From: Staphylococcus carnosus
Lineage (GTDB): Bacteria > Bacillota > Bacilli > Staphylococcales > Staphylococcaceae
DNA: 64,000 bases
Direction of reading: 5' to 3'
Assembly: GCF_900458435.1 (NCBI RefSeq)
Contig: NZ_UHCT01000001.1
Span: 1,550,001 to 1,614,000, forward strand
Shown: piece after piece, positions 1 to 11,460 of the stretch
How positions within the stretch are numbered: position 1 is the first letter of the stretch
Layout of the letters: every line of letters begins with the position of its first letter
The notes under the pieces: model-generated
Told to the model about the DNA's origin: nothing
Databases searched by the model: none
What the model saw: only the letters and a program-made list of their open reading frames with translations
Position numbers and translations under genes: made by a program

Positions 1-1940
1 ACTTTCATCAATGGTTGACCTAATACAATATTGTCATTTTCTTTGACTAAGATTTCAAAACCTTCCCCATCTAATTTCACTGTTTCTAAACCGAAGTGAA
101 TTAACAGTTCAATACCATCTTTAGATTCTAAACCAATAGCATGTTTCGTTGGGAAAATCATTTTCACTTTACCGTCAAACGGTGCCACGACTTCTCCTGT
201 TTCAGGTTTGATCGCAATACCGTCCCCCATCATTTTTGCAGAAAAGACTTTGTCTGGTACTTCGCTTAAATCAACTGCTTCACCTGTAATCGGTGCATAT
301 ATTACCGCGCCGCCTTCAGCTACAATTTCAGCTGTTTCAACATCACCATCTTCTGTAACTGTCGTTTCAGCTGGAGATGTGATCTTACCATCCATAATCT
401 GCTGCATATCATGTTTGATTTGATCAGATTTCGGACCGAAAATTGCTTGCATGTTATTACCGACTTCAAGCACACCTGAAGCGCCGAGTTGTTTTAATTT
501 TTCTACATCTACTAATCCTTTATCTCTGACTTCTACACGTAAGCGTGTAATACAAGCATCTAAATGTTTAATATTATCTTTATTACCCATTGCTTCTAAT
601 ACTTCAAATGGCAATTCACTAACAGAAACATCTTTGCTTTCAACTTCTTTATCCTCACGACCTGGTGTTTTCAAGTTTAATTTTTTAATTAAGAATGTGA
701 ATAAGAAGTAGTAAATCAGTGCATACGCGATACCTACTGGAATCACTAATAATGCATTTGAACGATCCCAAGATAATAAACCATATAGAATGTAATCAAT
801 AAATCCGCCTGAGAATGTCATACCGATTTGCACATGCAGCAAGTGCATAATCAAGAATGAAGTACCTGCTAAAATAACATGTGCTACATATAGAATCGGC
901 GCAACAAATAAGAATGAGAATTCTAAAGGTTCAGTAATACCTGTTAAAAATGATGTTAACGCAGCTGATAACATTAAACCACCGACTACTTTACGGCGTT
1001 CAGGTTTCGCTTGGCGATAAATCGCAAATGCTGCTGCTGGCAGACCGAACATCATAAATGGATATTTACCAGTTGTAAATGCGCCAGCTGTAAATGGAAC
1101 ACCATCTTGATATTGTGCCATCCAAATACGTTGGTCACCACGTACTAAGTTACCGGATTCATTGACATAATGTCCAAATTCAAACCAAAACGGCGCATAG
1201 AAAATATGATGCAAACCGAACGGAATCAAAGAACGTTCAATAATACCAAAAATAAATGTCGTTAATGCTAAGTTTTTACCTAATAAGAAATTAGATAAGT
1301 TGTTCAAACCATCTTGTACAGGCGGCCAAACAAAACTTAATACAATCCCAGTTACGATAGCTACAAGTGATGTAATAATCGGCACAAAACGTTTACCTGC
1401 AAAGAATCCCAAGAATTGGGGCAGCTGGATATTATAGAATTTGTTATAACACCATGCTGCAAGTGCCCCGATAATGATACCTCCGAATACACCTGTTTGC
1501 AGTGTCGGTATACCTAAAACCAAAGCATGGGCTGGATCTTTAGCAGATTGTCCCAGTGTTTTTGCACCATCTGCATAACTGAAGATATCATCAATGGTAA
1601 TACCTGCAATTTTTCCCATTGTCGCACTCATAATCAAGTATCCGACTAATGCTGCAATCCCTGCTACACCATCTCCGCCTGCTAATCCAAGTGCAGTACC
1701 CATAGCAAACAGCAATGGCAAGTTGTCAAAGATAACTTGACCTGACGCTTCCATAATCTGACTGATTAATTGAATATAATGATGTTGCATCCAGGGTGCA
1801 AAGTGTAAGATTTGTTCGTTGTGCATCGCATTACCAAACGTTAATAAAATACCAGCGGCCGGTAAAATTGCAACTGGCAGCATTAATGCTTTACCAATTC
1901 GCTGTAATTGACCGAAAAACTTTTTCAACAGATTCTTCAT
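1..1940 (-). CDS. glcB: Glucose-specific PTS transporter EIICBA (GlcB), C-terminus cut by window edge
   Basis: Membrane phosphotransferase that imports and phosphorylates glucose (or glucosides) using HPr-phosphate. The frame is open from ATG at 1940, behind AGGAGGAAAC, to the window edge, so about the last 30-45 residues are missing. It follows glcA over its full length: N-terminal EIIC membrane domain with the [10 protein letters not shown] motif, EIIB with its phosphocysteine in [12 protein letters not shown], and EIIA with the two histidines in PTKHAIG and LLIHFGLE. The main divergence from glcA lies near residues 35-60 and 100-130 and in the EIIC-EIIB linker. It sits just downstream of glcA behind its own leader terminator. 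In S. carnosus the two tandem permeases are reported to differ in glucoside specificity; assigning this copy as glcB is by position. Confidence 0.9.
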   Translation of the reverse strand, partial: MKNLLKKFFGQLQRIGKALMLPVAILPAAGILLTFGNAMHNEQILHFAPWMQHHYIQLISQIMEASGQVIFDNLPLLFAMGTALGLAGGDGVAGIAALVGYLIMSATMGKIAGITIDDIFSYADGAKTLGQSAKDPAHALVLGIPTLQTGVFGGIIIGALAAWCYNKFYNIQLPQFLGFFAGKRFVPIITSLVAIVTGIVLSFVWPPVQDGLNNLSNFLLGKNLALTTFIFGIIERSLIPFGLHHIFYAPFWFEFGHYVNESGNLVRGDQRIWMAQYQDGVPFTAGAFTTGKYPFMMFGLPAAAFAIYRQAKPERRKVVGGLMLSAALTSFLTGITEPLEFSFLFVAPILYVAHVILAGTSFLIMHLLHVQIGMTFSGGFIDYILYGLLSWDRSNALLVIPVGIAYALIYYFLFTFLIKKLNLKTPGREDKEVESKDVSVSELPFEVLEAMGNKDNIKHLDACITRLRVEVRDKGLVDVEKLKQLGASGVLEVGNNMQAIFGPKSDQIKHDMQQIMDGKITSPAETTVTEDGDVETAEIVAEGGAVIYAPITGEAVDLSEVPDKVFSAKMMGDGIAIKPETGEVVAPFDGKVKMIFPTKHAIGLESKDGIELLIHFGLETVKLDGEGFEILVKENDNIVLGQPLMK

Positions 1941-1965
1941 TGTTTCCTCCTAAGTTGTAAATTCT

Positions 1966-2020
1966 AAAAAAGACATGAACAAAAACTAGTTTTACTAGAT
2001 TCATTGTCCATGTCTGAAAT
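1966..2020 (-). promoter_or_regulatory. glcB leader: RAT-like antiterminator overlapping an intrinsic terminator
   Basis: On the minus-strand RNA an inverted repeat (AGACATGGACAA at 2004-2015 pairing with TTGTTCATGTCT at 1971-1982) is followed by a run of U, then by the glcB ribosome site. The 5' arm resembles the corresponding part of the glcA leader (both contain CATG, two or three variable bases, then RATGAA), as expected for two targets of one BglG-type antiterminator. It can also end glcA transcripts. Binding by GlcT is inferred from the neighbouring gene. Confidence 0.7.
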
Positions 2021-2070
2021 CTGTTACATACAAAGAATTTATAATTTTATCGTCTTTCTCAATGGTGATA

Positions 2071-4098
2071 TTATTTAACTAAAATAACTTTATCACCTTG
2101 TTTGACTTCACCGTGCTGCAATACTTCCATCGTACGACCATTTAAGTTCGTTACAACGATTGGTGTAATTGTACTGTCTGCATGTTCTTTGATGTAATCT
2201 AAATCAACTTTCATTAACGGTTGACCTAATACAATATTGTCGTTTTCTTTCACTAAGATATCGAAGCCTTTACCTTCTAATTTCACAGTTTCTAAACCGA
2301 AGTGAATCAATAATTCGATACCATCTTTAGATTCTAAACCAATAGCGTGTTTCGTTGGGAAGACCATTTTAACCACACCATCAAATGGTGCAACGACTTC
2401 TCCAGTTTCAGGTTTGATTGCAATACCGTCACCCATCATTTTTTCAGAGAAGACTTTATCTGGCACTTCTGAAATATCGACAACTTCCCCTTTAATCGGC
2501 GCATATACAACACCGCCGCCTGCTGCTGCGATTTCAGCTGTTTCTTTATCGCCTTCTTCAGTCACTGTTGTTTCTTCTGGTGAGGTAATTTTACCATCCA
2601 TAATCTGCTGCATATCATGTTTGATCTGATCAGATTTCGGACCGAAAATTGCTTGCATGTTATTGCCGACTTCAAGTACCCCTGATGCACCTAAGTCTTT
2701 TAATTCTTGAACATCTACTTTCGCTTTATCATTCACTTCGACACGTAAACGTGTAATACAAGCATCTAAATGTTTAATATTAGCTTTTCCACCCATAGCA
2801 TCTAATACTTTGAATGGTAATTCACTCGCTGCAACGTTTGAAGATTTAACTTCTTTATCTTCGCGTCCTGGAGTTTTGAAGTTGAACTTAACGATAAGGA
2901 AGCGGAAGATAATATAGTAAATCGCTGCATAAACTAATCCTACAGGAATAACCAGCCACCATTGTGTCTTATTCGGCAAGATTCCAAGTAAGAAGAAGTC
3001 GATGAAACCACCTGAGAATGTGTAACCGAGATGAAGATCTAATAAGTATAAAATTAAGAATGATAATCCGTCTAATACAGCATGGATAAAGAATAATAAT
3101 GGTGCTACAAACAAGAATGAGAACTCTAAAGGTTCAGTAATCCCTGTTAAGAATGAAGTTAACGCACCTGATAACATTAAACCTGCGACAACTTTTTTAT
3201 TTTCTTTTTTAGCTGTTTGGTAAATCGCTAATGCTGCTGCCGGTAAACCGAACATCATGACTGGGAATTCCCCTTGCATGAATTTACCAGCTGTCAAAGG
3301 TACATTGTCACGGATTTGTTCAATAAAAATACGTTGGTCACCGTGAATAATTTGTCCCGCTGCATTTTTATATGATCCGAATTCAAACCAGAATGGCGCA
3401 TGGAAAATATGGTGTAATCCGAATGGAATCAATAAACGTTTGATGAAACCGAATAAGAATACAGCAAGACCAGTATTAGATGCTAATAATCCTTCACTAA
3501 ACGCATTTAATCCACCTTGGATTGACGGCCAAATAATCGCCATCGGGAAAGCTAAAATAAACGAACAAGTTGCCATCATAATCGGCACAAAACGTTTACC
3601 AGCAAAGAACCCTAAATAACTCGGCAATGAAATGTTATAGAATTTATTATAACACCATGCGGCCAGTGCACCGATGATGATACCGCCGAACACCCCAGTT
3701 TGCAGTGTAGGAATACCTAATACATTCGCAAATCCTGTTGCAGCATCTGCTGCTTTTTCAGGTGTTACTCCTAAGAACATTCCCATTGTTTTATTTAACA
3801 CAATAAAACCGACAAATGCTGCAATGGCTGCAACACCATCACCCGATGCTAAACCGATTGCAACACCGAGTGCGAAGATAATGGCCAAGTTATCAAAGAT
3901 AATCCCGCCGGCACCTTCCATCATTTTTGCGACATTTTGAAAACCTTCTGCTTTAATGAATGGCATAAGGCTTTGCAATGCATCGCCCTGAAATGCATTA
4001 CCTAATGCAAGCAGTAAACCTGCTGCTGGCAAGATTGCAACCGGTAGCATTAATGCTTTACCAATACGCTGCAACTGGCCGAAAAACTTTTTCCACAT
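2071..4098 (-). CDS. glcA: Glucose-specific PTS transporter EIICBA (GlcA)
   Basis: 675-residue one-chain glucose permease: EIIC membrane domain (about 1-405, multiple hydrophobic segments), EIIB (about 425-500; phosphocysteine Cys447 in [10 protein letters not shown]) and EIIA (about 530-675; His584 and active-site His599 in LLIHFGLE, with the 15-residue spacing of the Crr family). Phosphate passes HPr-EIIA-EIIB to glucose as it crosses the membrane. Start ATG follows GGAGGAAAC. The gene lies 122 bp downstream of glcT with a GlcT-type RAT/terminator between them, so expression should depend on glucose through antitermination. It is nearly identical in many stretches to the adjacent glcB, which implies tandem duplication. 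Confidence 0.95.
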   Translation of the reverse strand: MWKKFFGQLQRIGKALMLPVAILPAAGLLLALGNAFQGDALQSLMPFIKAEGFQNVAKMMEGAGGIIFDNLAIIFALGVAIGLASGDGVAAIAAFVGFIVLNKTMGMFLGVTPEKAADAATGFANVLGIPTLQTGVFGGIIIGALAAWCYNKFYNISLPSYLGFFAGKRFVPIMMATCSFILAFPMAIIWPSIQGGLNAFSEGLLASNTGLAVFLFGFIKRLLIPFGLHHIFHAPFWFEFGSYKNAAGQIIHGDQRIFIEQIRDNVPLTAGKFMQGEFPVMMFGLPAAALAIYQTAKKENKKVVAGLMLSGALTSFLTGITEPLEFSFLFVAPLLFFIHAVLDGLSFLILYLLDLHLGYTFSGGFIDFFLLGILPNKTQWWLVIPVGLVYAAIYYIIFRFLIVKFNFKTPGREDKEVKSSNVAASELPFKVLDAMGGKANIKHLDACITRLRVEVNDKAKVDVQELKDLGASGVLEVGNNMQAIFGPKSDQIKHDMQQIMDGKITSPEETTVTEEGDKETAEIAAAGGGVVYAPIKGEVVDISEVPDKVFSEKMMGDGIAIKPETGEVVAPFDGVVKMVFPTKHAIGLESKDGIELLIHFGLETVKLEGKGFDILVKENDNIVLGQPLMKVDLDYIKEHADSTITPIVVTNLNGRTMEVLQHGEVKQGDKVILVK

Positions 4099-4152
4099 AA
4101 AAGTTTCCTCCCAAATATGAAATTGTAAATATCAAGAATAGATTCAACAGCA

Positions 4153-4210
4153 AACAAAAAAGGCATGAGTAAAAAAGTTGGATTGCTCCAAACTTCATCA
4201 CTCATGCCTA
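4153..4210 (-). promoter_or_regulatory. glcA leader: GlcT ribonucleic antiterminator (RAT) and terminator
   Basis: In the minus-strand RNA, AGGCATGAGT (4200-4209 side) pairs with ACTCATGCCT (4161-4170), followed by six or more U: an intrinsic terminator ahead of glcA. The 5' arm continues into GATGAAGTTTGGAGC, which can form the alternative antiterminator fold. This is the layout described for the S. carnosus glcA leader bound by GlcT. The hairpin is seen directly; the binding is established for this family. Confidence 0.8.
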
Positions 4211-4220
4211 ATCGAATTAG

Positions 4221-5084
4221 TTACACGTTCGTATTCTTTTCATTTTGTTGTGTGAAGTGATTGATATGCAGTGTTAAATAAATTAATTCCGCTTCATATA
4301 CTTCCACATCCAGATGCTGCTGCATCATTTTAATGATTTTAACAGCTATATTATAGCACAGCGGATAATGCGCTTTCAACATGTTTCCGAATTCGTCATT
4401 AACTTGTATTATTTCGCCTTTTTGAAGTCTTCTGATCAAAAATTGAATATGACGAATAAAGCGTTGATATTGAATCGAATTTGTATCAATTTTATATTTC
4501 AAATCATGTTCCATAATCAAGATACTTTTATTAATAATCTCATTTGTCAAACGTACTTCATGCAATGATAAATCATCCTTGCTGCTTGCAATATGCAATG
4601 CAATAAAACCAATCTCATCTTCTGGAAATTCAATATCTAAAAGCTTATTCAAGTGTTCAATCACACTCACAGCAATCTGATAAGATTCTGAGTAAAGCTG
4701 CTTTGTTTCAATCAAGAAAGGGTTTTTAATAAATTGGTGTTGTTTAATACGTTTATATGCAAATAAAATATGGTCAGTTAATGCCACCATCAAATCTTTA
4801 TCTACTACAGTTCGGTCAGCATGTGTAATGATATCCATTGCTTCAATAATCGTTTGGAGCACATTATCGTCAGCTATTTCGACTAATGCTTTGTAATGAT
4901 CTTGATCTTTCTTTTGCTCTAATTTATAAACTTTATCAATCATTACCGAATCAGAAAGTTCCATCCCTTTCTTTTTATTGAAGCCGATACCTTTACCAAT
5001 CAGAACAACTTCATGATGCTGGTTTTCGTCTGTACAGATAATGACGTTATTATTAAGTGTTTTCTCTATGACGTAGTTGCTCAT
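4221..5084 (-). CDS. glcT: BglG/SacY-family transcription antiterminator GlcT
   Basis: RNA-binding antiterminator that, when glucose is present, stabilises the RAT in the downstream glc leaders. Architecture: N-terminal CAT RNA-binding domain (about 1-55, YVIEKTLNNNVIIC), then two PRD domains with their conserved histidines (for example LTDHILFAYKRIK and FPEDEIGFIALHIA in PRD1; AELIYLTLHINH in PRD2) through which PTS proteins control activity. I chose ATG at 5084 (287 residues). The frame extends to a GTG at 5093, but that codon lies inside the ribosome site AAAGGTGG. Directly upstream of glcA and transcribed in the same direction, as in S. carnosus. Confidence 0.93.
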   Translation of the reverse strand: MSNYVIEKTLNNNVIICTDENQHHEVVLIGKGIGFNKKKGMELSDSVMIDKVYKLEQKKDQDHYKALVEIADDNVLQTIIEAMDIITHADRTVVDKDLMVALTDHILFAYKRIKQHQFIKNPFLIETKQLYSESYQIAVSVIEHLNKLLDIEFPEDEIGFIALHIASSKDDLSLHEVRLTNEIINKSILIMEHDLKYKIDTNSIQYQRFIRHIQFLIRRLQKGEIIQVNDEFGNMLKAHYPLCYNIAVKIIKMMQQHLDVEVYEAELIYLTLHINHFTQQNEKNTNV

Positions 5085-5220
5085 GCTAACCACCTTTTCT
5101 GATACGTTCTTATCATTATTATAGTACTCATCATTTTAAAAAAGAATATAATTATTCAATATTAGTGTCCATTCTACCACATTCTATTCTTTACTTGAGA
5201 TAGAAATTGGCAGAATTCCT

Positions 5221-5253
5221 AAAAAAAGAACACCGAAGTATGTTCCGGTGTGC
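5221..5253 (-). terminator. Intrinsic terminator after alsT
   Basis: Minus-strand hairpin with ACACCG / CGGTGT arms followed by seven U; it lies 11 bp past the alsT stop codon. Confidence 0.85.
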
Positions 5254-5263
5254 TGAAATATAA

Positions 5264-6727
5264 TTATTTGCGATTCGGTAATTGTTTTGATGGATCTCCC
5301 CAACATTCAATACCGAATAAATTAATGTCTAAGTTTTCTGGTTTGAAAATAGGTTTTTTTCCTTCTTTACGTTGTCTGAAGTAGTCCTTCATAACCGCAA
5401 GAGCAATATTCGATAAGCCGATAATCGCAATTAAATTGACAATTGCCATTAAGCCCATGAATACATCTGCTGTACTCCATACTGTTTCAGTTTTAATAAC
5501 AGCACCGAAGAATACAAGCACTACAACTAAACATCTGAAGATAAATAATATTGTCTTATTGTATGATAAGAATTCAATATTAGATTGACCATAGTAATAG
5601 TTACCGATAACAGATGAAAATGCGAATAATGTAATCGCGATAGTCAAGAAAATACCGCCTGCACTACCTAAATGTTCGTTTAAAGCTGATTGCGTTACAG
5701 CAACACCTTGAGGTGCATTGTCGCCGAATTTCAAACCGCCGTATAACAAGATAACAATCGCTGTTGCTGTACATACCAAAATAGTATCAAAGAATACACC
5801 TAAAGATTGTAATAAACCTTGTTTAACTGGATGCGGAACAGCTGCAGTTGCAGCCGCGTTCGGAGCCGAACCCATACCTGCTTCGTTAGAGAATAAACCA
5901 CGTTTAATCCCTTGCAATACCGCCGCACCGACAGCACCGCCTGTTGCTTGTTCAACGCCGAATGCATTTTTAAAGATTGTAGCAAGCATCGGGATGATTT
6001 GGTCATAATTCATCACTAAAATGACAAGTACCACACCGATATAGATAATTGCCATAATCGGTACAATAATAGATGATAACGTTGCGATACTGCGCACACC
6101 GCCGAAGATAATAATAGCTGTTAATACTGCTAAAATAATACCTGTAATAACCGGACTGATATGGTATTGCGTGTTCAATGATTCTGCAATCGTATTGGCT
6201 TGAACTGTATTAAATACAAAAGCAAACGTGACAGTAATTAAGATTGCAAAAACAACACCCAGCCATTTTTGATTAAGACCTTTTGTAATGTAGTATGCAG
6301 GTCCGCCTCGATAACCGCCGTCTTTATCAGGCACTTTATATACTTGAGCTAACACTGCTTCTACAAATGCACTTGCTGCACCGATTGAAGCAATAATCCA
6401 CATCCAAAATACTGCACCTGGACCACCAAGAACAATTGCTGTTGCTACACCTGCGATATTCCCAGTTCCTACACGAGAACCCGCACTGATTGCAAATGCT
6501 TGGAATGGAGAAATACCTTTTTCACCGTTTTCAAGTGTTTCAGGTTTTTCAACTAATGCACGCAGCATTTCTCTAAATGACGTAAATTGTACAAACCTGG
6601 AGCTGATGGTAAAGAAAATCCCAACAGTAAGCAATAAGCCGATTAAGTATTGTGACCAAATTAAATCATTTCCAACACTGATAAAGGCTTTAAACCAACC
6701 AGGGATCAAACTATCAAAGTCTTTCAA
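5264..6727 (-). CDS. alsT: Sodium:amino acid symporter AlsT (AGCS family; alanine/glutamine)
   Basis: About 487-residue multipass membrane protein of the alanine/glycine:cation symporter family. Family signatures are visible: SAGSRVGTGNIAGVATAI, GGPGAVFWMWIIA, the KGLFSNEAGMGSAPN-type loop and GNYYYGQSNIEFL. The S. aureus protein at the same place next to parC has been called the glutamine transporter AlsT; substrate here is inferred. Two TTG codons are possible starts (6733 and 6727). The purine-rich site GAGG sits 8 nt before the second, so 6727 is preferred. The 290-bp upstream region holds an unexplained terminator hairpin that could attenuate this gene. Confidence 0.88.
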   Translation of the reverse strand: MKDFDSLIPGWFKAFISVGNDLIWSQYLIGLLLTVGIFFTISSRFVQFTSFREMLRALVEKPETLENGEKGISPFQAFAISAGSRVGTGNIAGVATAIVLGGPGAVFWMWIIASIGAASAFVEAVLAQVYKVPDKDGGYRGGPAYYITKGLNQKWLGVVFAILITVTFAFVFNTVQANTIAESLNTQYHISPVITGIILAVLTAIIIFGGVRSIATLSSIIVPIMAIIYIGVVLVILVMNYDQIIPMLATIFKNAFGVEQATGGAVGAAVLQGIKRGLFSNEAGMGSAPNAAATAAVPHPVKQGLLQSLGVFFDTILVCTATAIVILLYGGLKFGDNAPQGVAVTQSALNEHLGSAGGIFLTIAITLFAFSSVIGNYYYGQSNIEFLSYNKTILFIFRCLVVVLVFFGAVIKTETVWSTADVFMGLMAIVNLIAIIGLSNIALAVMKDYFRQRKEGKKPIFKPENLDINLFGIECWGDPSKQLPNRK

Positions 6728-6833
6728 TGTCAAAACCTCATATTCTCTTTAAATTTATGTAAAACGTTACACATGGAATTTGAAATTCGAGTCTCTATAA
6801 GACTAAAATTTCTGCTTCTTCTTTCTTTAAAAT

Positions 6834-6886
6834 CAAAAAAATAGCAAGTGGTTTAATTCTGTAAAAGAATGTTGACCGCTTGTTAT
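6834..6886 (-). terminator. Strong terminator in the alsT upstream region (possible attenuator)
   Basis: Minus-strand hairpin with an arm of about 20 nt (ATAACAAGCGGTCAACATTC pairing with the complementary GAATTAAACCACTTGCTAT) followed by seven U. It lies about 110 bp upstream of the alsT start and downstream of a separate parC terminator, so parC does not need it. No T-box or known riboswitch core was recognised around it. Confidence 0.75.
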
Positions 6887-6965
6887 TTGGTTAATCTATT
6901 CTCTATTTTATCATCTTACAATATTTCTGACTATATTTTTTTGAAAAGTAGAGAATTGCACTTAT

Positions 6966-7008
6966 TAAAAAAGCTGTTTGAGTAGGTCATAACCTATTCA
7001 AACAGCAA
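6966..7008 (-). terminator. Intrinsic terminator of parEC
   Basis: Near-perfect hairpin (GCTGTTTGAATAGGT with ACCTACTCAAACAGC) followed by six U on the minus strand, 11 bp after the parC stop. Confidence 0.9.
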
Positions 7009-7018
7009 TTAATTTTAA

Positions 7019-9445
7019 TTATTCATCCTTTGAAGTTTCAGGCACACTTACAGAAAGTGCATTCACTTCACCGAATTCATCTGTATCCACTACAAATGAA
7101 CCATTTGTATATTGTTCAGTAAGATGAATATCGCTTACTTTTCCAGAAAAACTATCTTTATTTGAATAGATAGTATAGATACTCTCTGGATCTGAGATGA
7201 CATCCGCACCGACAATACGGTGAGGTCTTGATTTCAATTCTTTCAGAAGCTTGATACCGCGTTGTGCACGTTTGGCTTCTGATAAAACTTTAAATCCGAT
7301 CCGTTTGACTGCACCACGTTGTGTCGCCATCAATATCGTGTCGTTCGGTTGAATGAGCTGTGTCATTTCTACTACATCATCGTCTTTCAGATTGATGGAT
7401 TTAACCCCCGCTGCACGCAAGCCAGTACTAGATAATTCATCTGTTGAATAAGTAAGTGACATACCTGTATGTGTCACAATCGTAATCAGTTGATCTGCTT
7501 CAATACGCATCACATTAATCAATTCATCGTTATCTTTTAATTTCATCGCAATTAATGGTTTATTAAAGCGTGTTGTTTTAAAGAGTTCAAGTTCACTTTT
7601 CTTAATCATGCCGTTTTTCGTCGCCATGATATAGTCAGCATTTTGTTTAAAGTCTGGTTCTGTGAAGACATCAAGCACATATTCATCATTTTCTATCGGC
7701 ACGAGTTGTGAAATGTGCTGACCTAAATCTTTCCATTTTACATCTGGTAATTTGTGTACTGGAAGATAGAGATAACGTCCTTTGTTCGTAAAGACTAAAG
7801 CAATGTGCTGTGTATTAGTTTCAAGGTGGCTCAGTAATGCATCGCCCTCTTTCAAACCAACTTCATCTACACGGTTTGCATTGAAACTACGTACAGACGT
7901 ACGTTTGATATATCCATCGCGAGATAAACTTAAAATAGTTTCTTCACTTGGAACAATGACTTCTTTAGAAATTTTAATTTCAGCAATTTCTGCTTCAATA
8001 CGTGATAGACGTTCTGTTTTAAAGCGTGTACGAATTTCTTTTAATTCATCTTTAATCACGTTTAATAATGCATCGTGATTATCTAAAATGTTACGTAAAT
8101 CATTAATTTTAGCTTCTAATTCACCATGTTCTTTTTCTAATGCGACAATATCAGTATTTGTTAGACGATATAATTGTAAAGTCACAATCGCTTCTGCTTG
8201 TTCTTCTGTAAAATCAAATTCAGCTACTAAATTATCTTTTGCATCTTTTTTGTTTTTAGAACCGCGGATGATTGCGATAACTTCATCTAACACTGATAAA
8301 GCTTTCATTAAACCTTCTACAATATGCATACGTTTTTCAGCATGGAATAAATCATAACGTGTACGTTTAGTTACAACATCAATTTGGTGATTTAAATAAC
8401 TGTCGATAATTTCACGGATGCCCATTAATTTAGGACGGCCGTCACTAATTGCGACCATGTTGAAGTTATATGAGATTTGTAAATCTGTGTTTTTATATAA
8501 GAAGTTTAAGATGGCATCGCTATTTACATCTTTCTTCAATTCAATCGCAATACGCAAGCCTGTTCTGTCTGTTTCATCACGTACTTCAACAATACCATCG
8601 ACACGTTTATCAGCACGTAATTCATCGATTTTTTTCACAAGGGCACTTTTATTCACTTCATATGGAATTTCAGTGACAATTAATTCTTGTCGTCCGCTTC
8701 TCAACGTCTCAGTTTCTACTGTAGAACGTACTACGATACGGCCTTTTCCTGTTTCATATGCTTTTTTAATACCATCGATACCTTGAATAATACCGCCAGT
8801 CGGAAAGTCAGGGCCTTTCACATATTTCATCAACTGGCTGACACTGATATCTGGATTGTCGATATATTTCAATGTTGCTTGGATGACTTCACCTAAATTA
8901 TGAGGTGGGATATCAGTTGCATAACCTGCAGAAATACCTGTTGAGCCATTGATTAAAAGGTTCGGGAATCTTGCTGGCAATACCATTGGTTCTGTTGTTG
9001 TATCGTCATAGTTCGGTACAAAAGGTACCGTATCTTTATTAATATCACGCAGCAATTCTTCTGATAACCGGCTTAATTTTGCTTCTGTATAACGCATTGC
9101 AGCAGGCGGATCATTATCGATACTACCATTATTACCATGCATTTCAATTAAGACATGACGTAATTTCCATTCTTGACTTAAACGTACCATTGCATCATAA
9201 ACAGATGAATCACCATGCGGATGATACTGTCCGATGACATCCCCGACTGTTTTGGCACTTTTACGGAAGTTTTTATCATAAGTATTGCCGCTATCGTACA
9301 TTGCATACAAAATACGGCGTTGTACAGGTTTTAATCCGTCACGTACATCAGGTAATGCACGTTCTTGGATGATGTATTTACTGTATCTGCCGAAGCGGTC
9401 GCCAATTACATCTTCTAACGAAAGGTCTTGGATAATTTCGCTCAA
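7019..9445 (-). CDS. parC: DNA topoisomerase IV subunit A (ParC/GrlA)
   Basis: 808-residue DNA breakage-reunion subunit of topoisomerase IV, which decatenates replicated chromosomes together with ParE. The catalytic tyrosine is Tyr119 in AAMRYTE. The quinolone-resistance region reads [12 protein letters not shown]: Ser80 is the susceptible-type residue, and position 84 is Asp (S. aureus has Glu; Asp is usual in several coagulase-negative species). C-terminal half carries the repeated beta-pinwheel blades. Start ATG overlaps the parE stop by 4 bp (ATGA), so the two subunits are translationally coupled. A strong terminator follows the stop. Confidence 0.97.
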   Translation of the reverse strand: MSEIIQDLSLEDVIGDRFGRYSKYIIQERALPDVRDGLKPVQRRILYAMYDSGNTYDKNFRKSAKTVGDVIGQYHPHGDSSVYDAMVRLSQEWKLRHVLIEMHGNNGSIDNDPPAAMRYTEAKLSRLSEELLRDINKDTVPFVPNYDDTTTEPMVLPARFPNLLINGSTGISAGYATDIPPHNLGEVIQATLKYIDNPDISVSQLMKYVKGPDFPTGGIIQGIDGIKKAYETGKGRIVVRSTVETETLRSGRQELIVTEIPYEVNKSALVKKIDELRADKRVDGIVEVRDETDRTGLRIAIELKKDVNSDAILNFLYKNTDLQISYNFNMVAISDGRPKLMGIREIIDSYLNHQIDVVTKRTRYDLFHAEKRMHIVEGLMKALSVLDEVIAIIRGSKNKKDAKDNLVAEFDFTEEQAEAIVTLQLYRLTNTDIVALEKEHGELEAKINDLRNILDNHDALLNVIKDELKEIRTRFKTERLSRIEAEIAEIKISKEVIVPSEETILSLSRDGYIKRTSVRSFNANRVDEVGLKEGDALLSHLETNTQHIALVFTNKGRYLYLPVHKLPDVKWKDLGQHISQLVPIENDEYVLDVFTEPDFKQNADYIMATKNGMIKKSELELFKTTRFNKPLIAMKLKDNDELINVMRIEADQLITIVTHTGMSLTYSTDELSSTGLRAAGVKSINLKDDDVVEMTQLIQPNDTILMATQRGAVKRIGFKVLSEAKRAQRGIKLLKELKSRPHRIVGADVISDPESIYTIYSNKDSFSGKVSDIHLTEQYTNGSFVVDTDEFGEVNALSVSVPETSKDE

Positions 9446-11442
9446 TTTTCTTCCTCCTCACCATATTCATCTTGATCTAAGATTTGGATTTCATCGTTCT
9501 CCAAAATACTTTGATCTTCTTGAAGTCCGAATTCAACGTGACGTTCAATCCATTCACGTCTAGGAGCTACTTTATCACCCATAAGTGTTGTGACACGTTT
9601 AGATGAACGTACTTCATCTTCAACTTGGACTCTGATTAATGTTCTCGTTTCAGGATTCATTGTTGTTTCCCATAATTGGTCAGGATTCATTTCACCTAAA
9701 CCTTTATAACGTTGCAAGCTGAAACCTTTACCGAGTTTTTTCTGTAATTTTTCTAATTCTTCATCTGTCCAAGCATATTCTACTTTTTTAGATTTGCCTT
9801 TACCTTTTTCTAATTTATAAAGTGGCGGCAATGCGATGAAAACACGTCCTGCTTGTACGAGCGGTTTCATATATTTGAAAAAGAAAGTTAAAAGCAATAC
9901 TTGGATATGGGCTCCATCGGTATCAGCATCTGTCATAATAATGACACGGTTATAGTTGCTGTCTTCAATTTTGAATTCATTCCCAACACCTGCACCGATA
10001 GTATGGATGATAGTGTTAATTTCTTCATTTTTAAAGATATCATCTAAACGGGCTTTTTCTGTGTTGATGACTTTACCGCGTAATGGCAAAATGGCTTGAT
10101 ATTTACGGTCACGGCCTAATTTAGCTGAACCGCCTGCAGAGTCGCCCTCTACAAGATACAATTCTTTTTTCTCAGTATTTTTACTTTGTGCTGGTGTTAA
10201 TTTACCAGATAACAATGTATCTTTACGCTTATTTTTCTTGCCCGTACGTGCATCTTCACGTGCTTTACGTGCGGCTTCACGCGCTTGTTGCGCTTTTACT
10301 GCTTTTTTCACAAGCGATTTTGAAAGTTGGCCTTTTTCTTCTAAGTAGTAAGGTAATTTCTCAGTAATTACAGAATCTACAGCACTACGCGCTTCTGCAG
10401 TTCCTAATTTCGACTTTGTTTGTCCTTCGAATTGCAATAACTCTTCAGGGATACGTACTGAAATAATAGCAGTTAAACCTTCTCGGATATCGTTACCTTC
10501 TAAGTTCTTATCTTTCGCTTTCAATTCACCAATTCGACGAGCGTAATCGTTAAACACACGTGTCATCGCCGTTTTAAATCCGACTTCGTGTGTTCCGCCG
10601 TCTTTGGTACGTACGTTGTTGACAAAACTCAAGATACTTTCAGAGTATTGATCATTGTATTGGAAGGCAACATCTACTTCGATACCATGTGATTCACCAG
10701 AAAAAGTAGAAACATCATGCAATACTTCTTTTCCTTCATTGACGTAACTGACAAATTCTTTGATACCTTCTTCATAATGATAGATTTCTTCTCGCTCTTT
10801 ACCAGAACGTAAATCTGTCAAAGTAATTTTTAAATCTTTCAGAAGGAACGCAGACTCTTGCAGGCGTTCGCTTAATGTATCGAAGTTGAAGGCTGTTGTT
10901 GATTTAAAGATTTCAGGATTAGGTTTGAAAGTGACTTTCGTACCTTTTTTACGTGTCTTCCCTTTCTTTTCTAATCCTGTTGCAGGCAATCCGCCTTTGT
11001 TAAATTTTTGTTCGTAAATATATCCGTCTCGATATATTTCTACATCTAACCATTCGCTCAGCGCATTAACTACTGAAGCACCTACGCCGTGCAAACCACC
11101 AGAAGTTTTATAGCCGCCTTGGCCGAATTTACCGCCGGCGTGCAATATCGTAAAGATAACTTCTACTGTAGGCTTTCCTGATTTATGAATACCCGTCGGC
11201 ATACCTCGTCCGTTATCTTCTACTGTAATACTATCGTCTTTATTGATAGTCACTTTAATTTCATTACCGAAACCGTTCAATACTTCATCGACTGAGTTAT
11301 CTACGATTTCATATACTAAATGGTGCAAACCTCTTTTATCGGTTGACCCAATATACATCCCCGGTCTTTTGCGGACTGCTTCTAATCCTTCAAGAACTTG
11401 AATTGAATCATCCGAATAATTTTGTCGTTTATTTGTTGCCAA
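9442..11442 (-). CDS. parE: DNA topoisomerase IV subunit B (ParE/GrlB)
   Basis: 666-residue ATPase subunit of topoisomerase IV. GHKL ATPase motifs are present in order: [38 protein letters not shown]. The TOPRIM domain follows with EGDSAGGSA and DADTDGAHI. The frame begins at TTG 11442 (reads [13 protein letters not shown]); no ATG gives a comparable N-terminus, and AGGAGG lies 12 nt upstream. Overlaps parC by 4 bp. A consensus LexA box at 11461-11474 lies just upstream of the ribosome site, suggesting SOS induction of parEC. Confidence 0.96.
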   Translation of the reverse strand: MATNKRQNYSDDSIQVLEGLEAVRKRPGMYIGSTDKRGLHHLVYEIVDNSVDEVLNGFGNEIKVTINKDDSITVEDNGRGMPTGIHKSGKPTVEVIFTILHAGGKFGQGGYKTSGGLHGVGASVVNALSEWLDVEIYRDGYIYEQKFNKGGLPATGLEKKGKTRKKGTKVTFKPNPEIFKSTTAFNFDTLSERLQESAFLLKDLKITLTDLRSGKEREEIYHYEEGIKEFVSYVNEGKEVLHDVSTFSGESHGIEVDVAFQYNDQYSESILSFVNNVRTKDGGTHEVGFKTAMTRVFNDYARRIGELKAKDKNLEGNDIREGLTAIISVRIPEELLQFEGQTKSKLGTAEARSAVDSVITEKLPYYLEEKGQLSKSLVKKAVKAQQAREAARKAREDARTGKKNKRKDTLLSGKLTPAQSKNTEKKELYLVEGDSAGGSAKLGRDRKYQAILPLRGKVINTEKARLDDIFKNEEINTIIHTIGAGVGNEFKIEDSNYNRVIIMTDADTDGAHIQVLLLTFFFKYMKPLVQAGRVFIALPPLYKLEKGKGKSKKVEYAWTDEELEKLQKKLGKGFSLQRYKGLGEMNPDQLWETTMNPETRTLIRVQVEDEVRSSKRVTTLMGDKVAPRREWIERHVEFGLQEDQSILENDEIQILDQDEYGEEEEN

Positions 11443-11460
11443 TCGATTCTTCGCCTCCTA

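Noticed and set aside
208..711. Plus-strand open frames across glcB (and the same in glcA at 2414-2629)
   Set aside because: Shadows of the minus-strand EIIA/EIIB coding sequence; no ribosome sites and low-complexity products.
6759..6772. cre-like palindrome TGTAAAACGTTACA upstream of alsT
   Set aside because: The outer arms fit but the central CG is one base off centre, so it fails the core of the catabolite-response element. It may be another operator; not supported.
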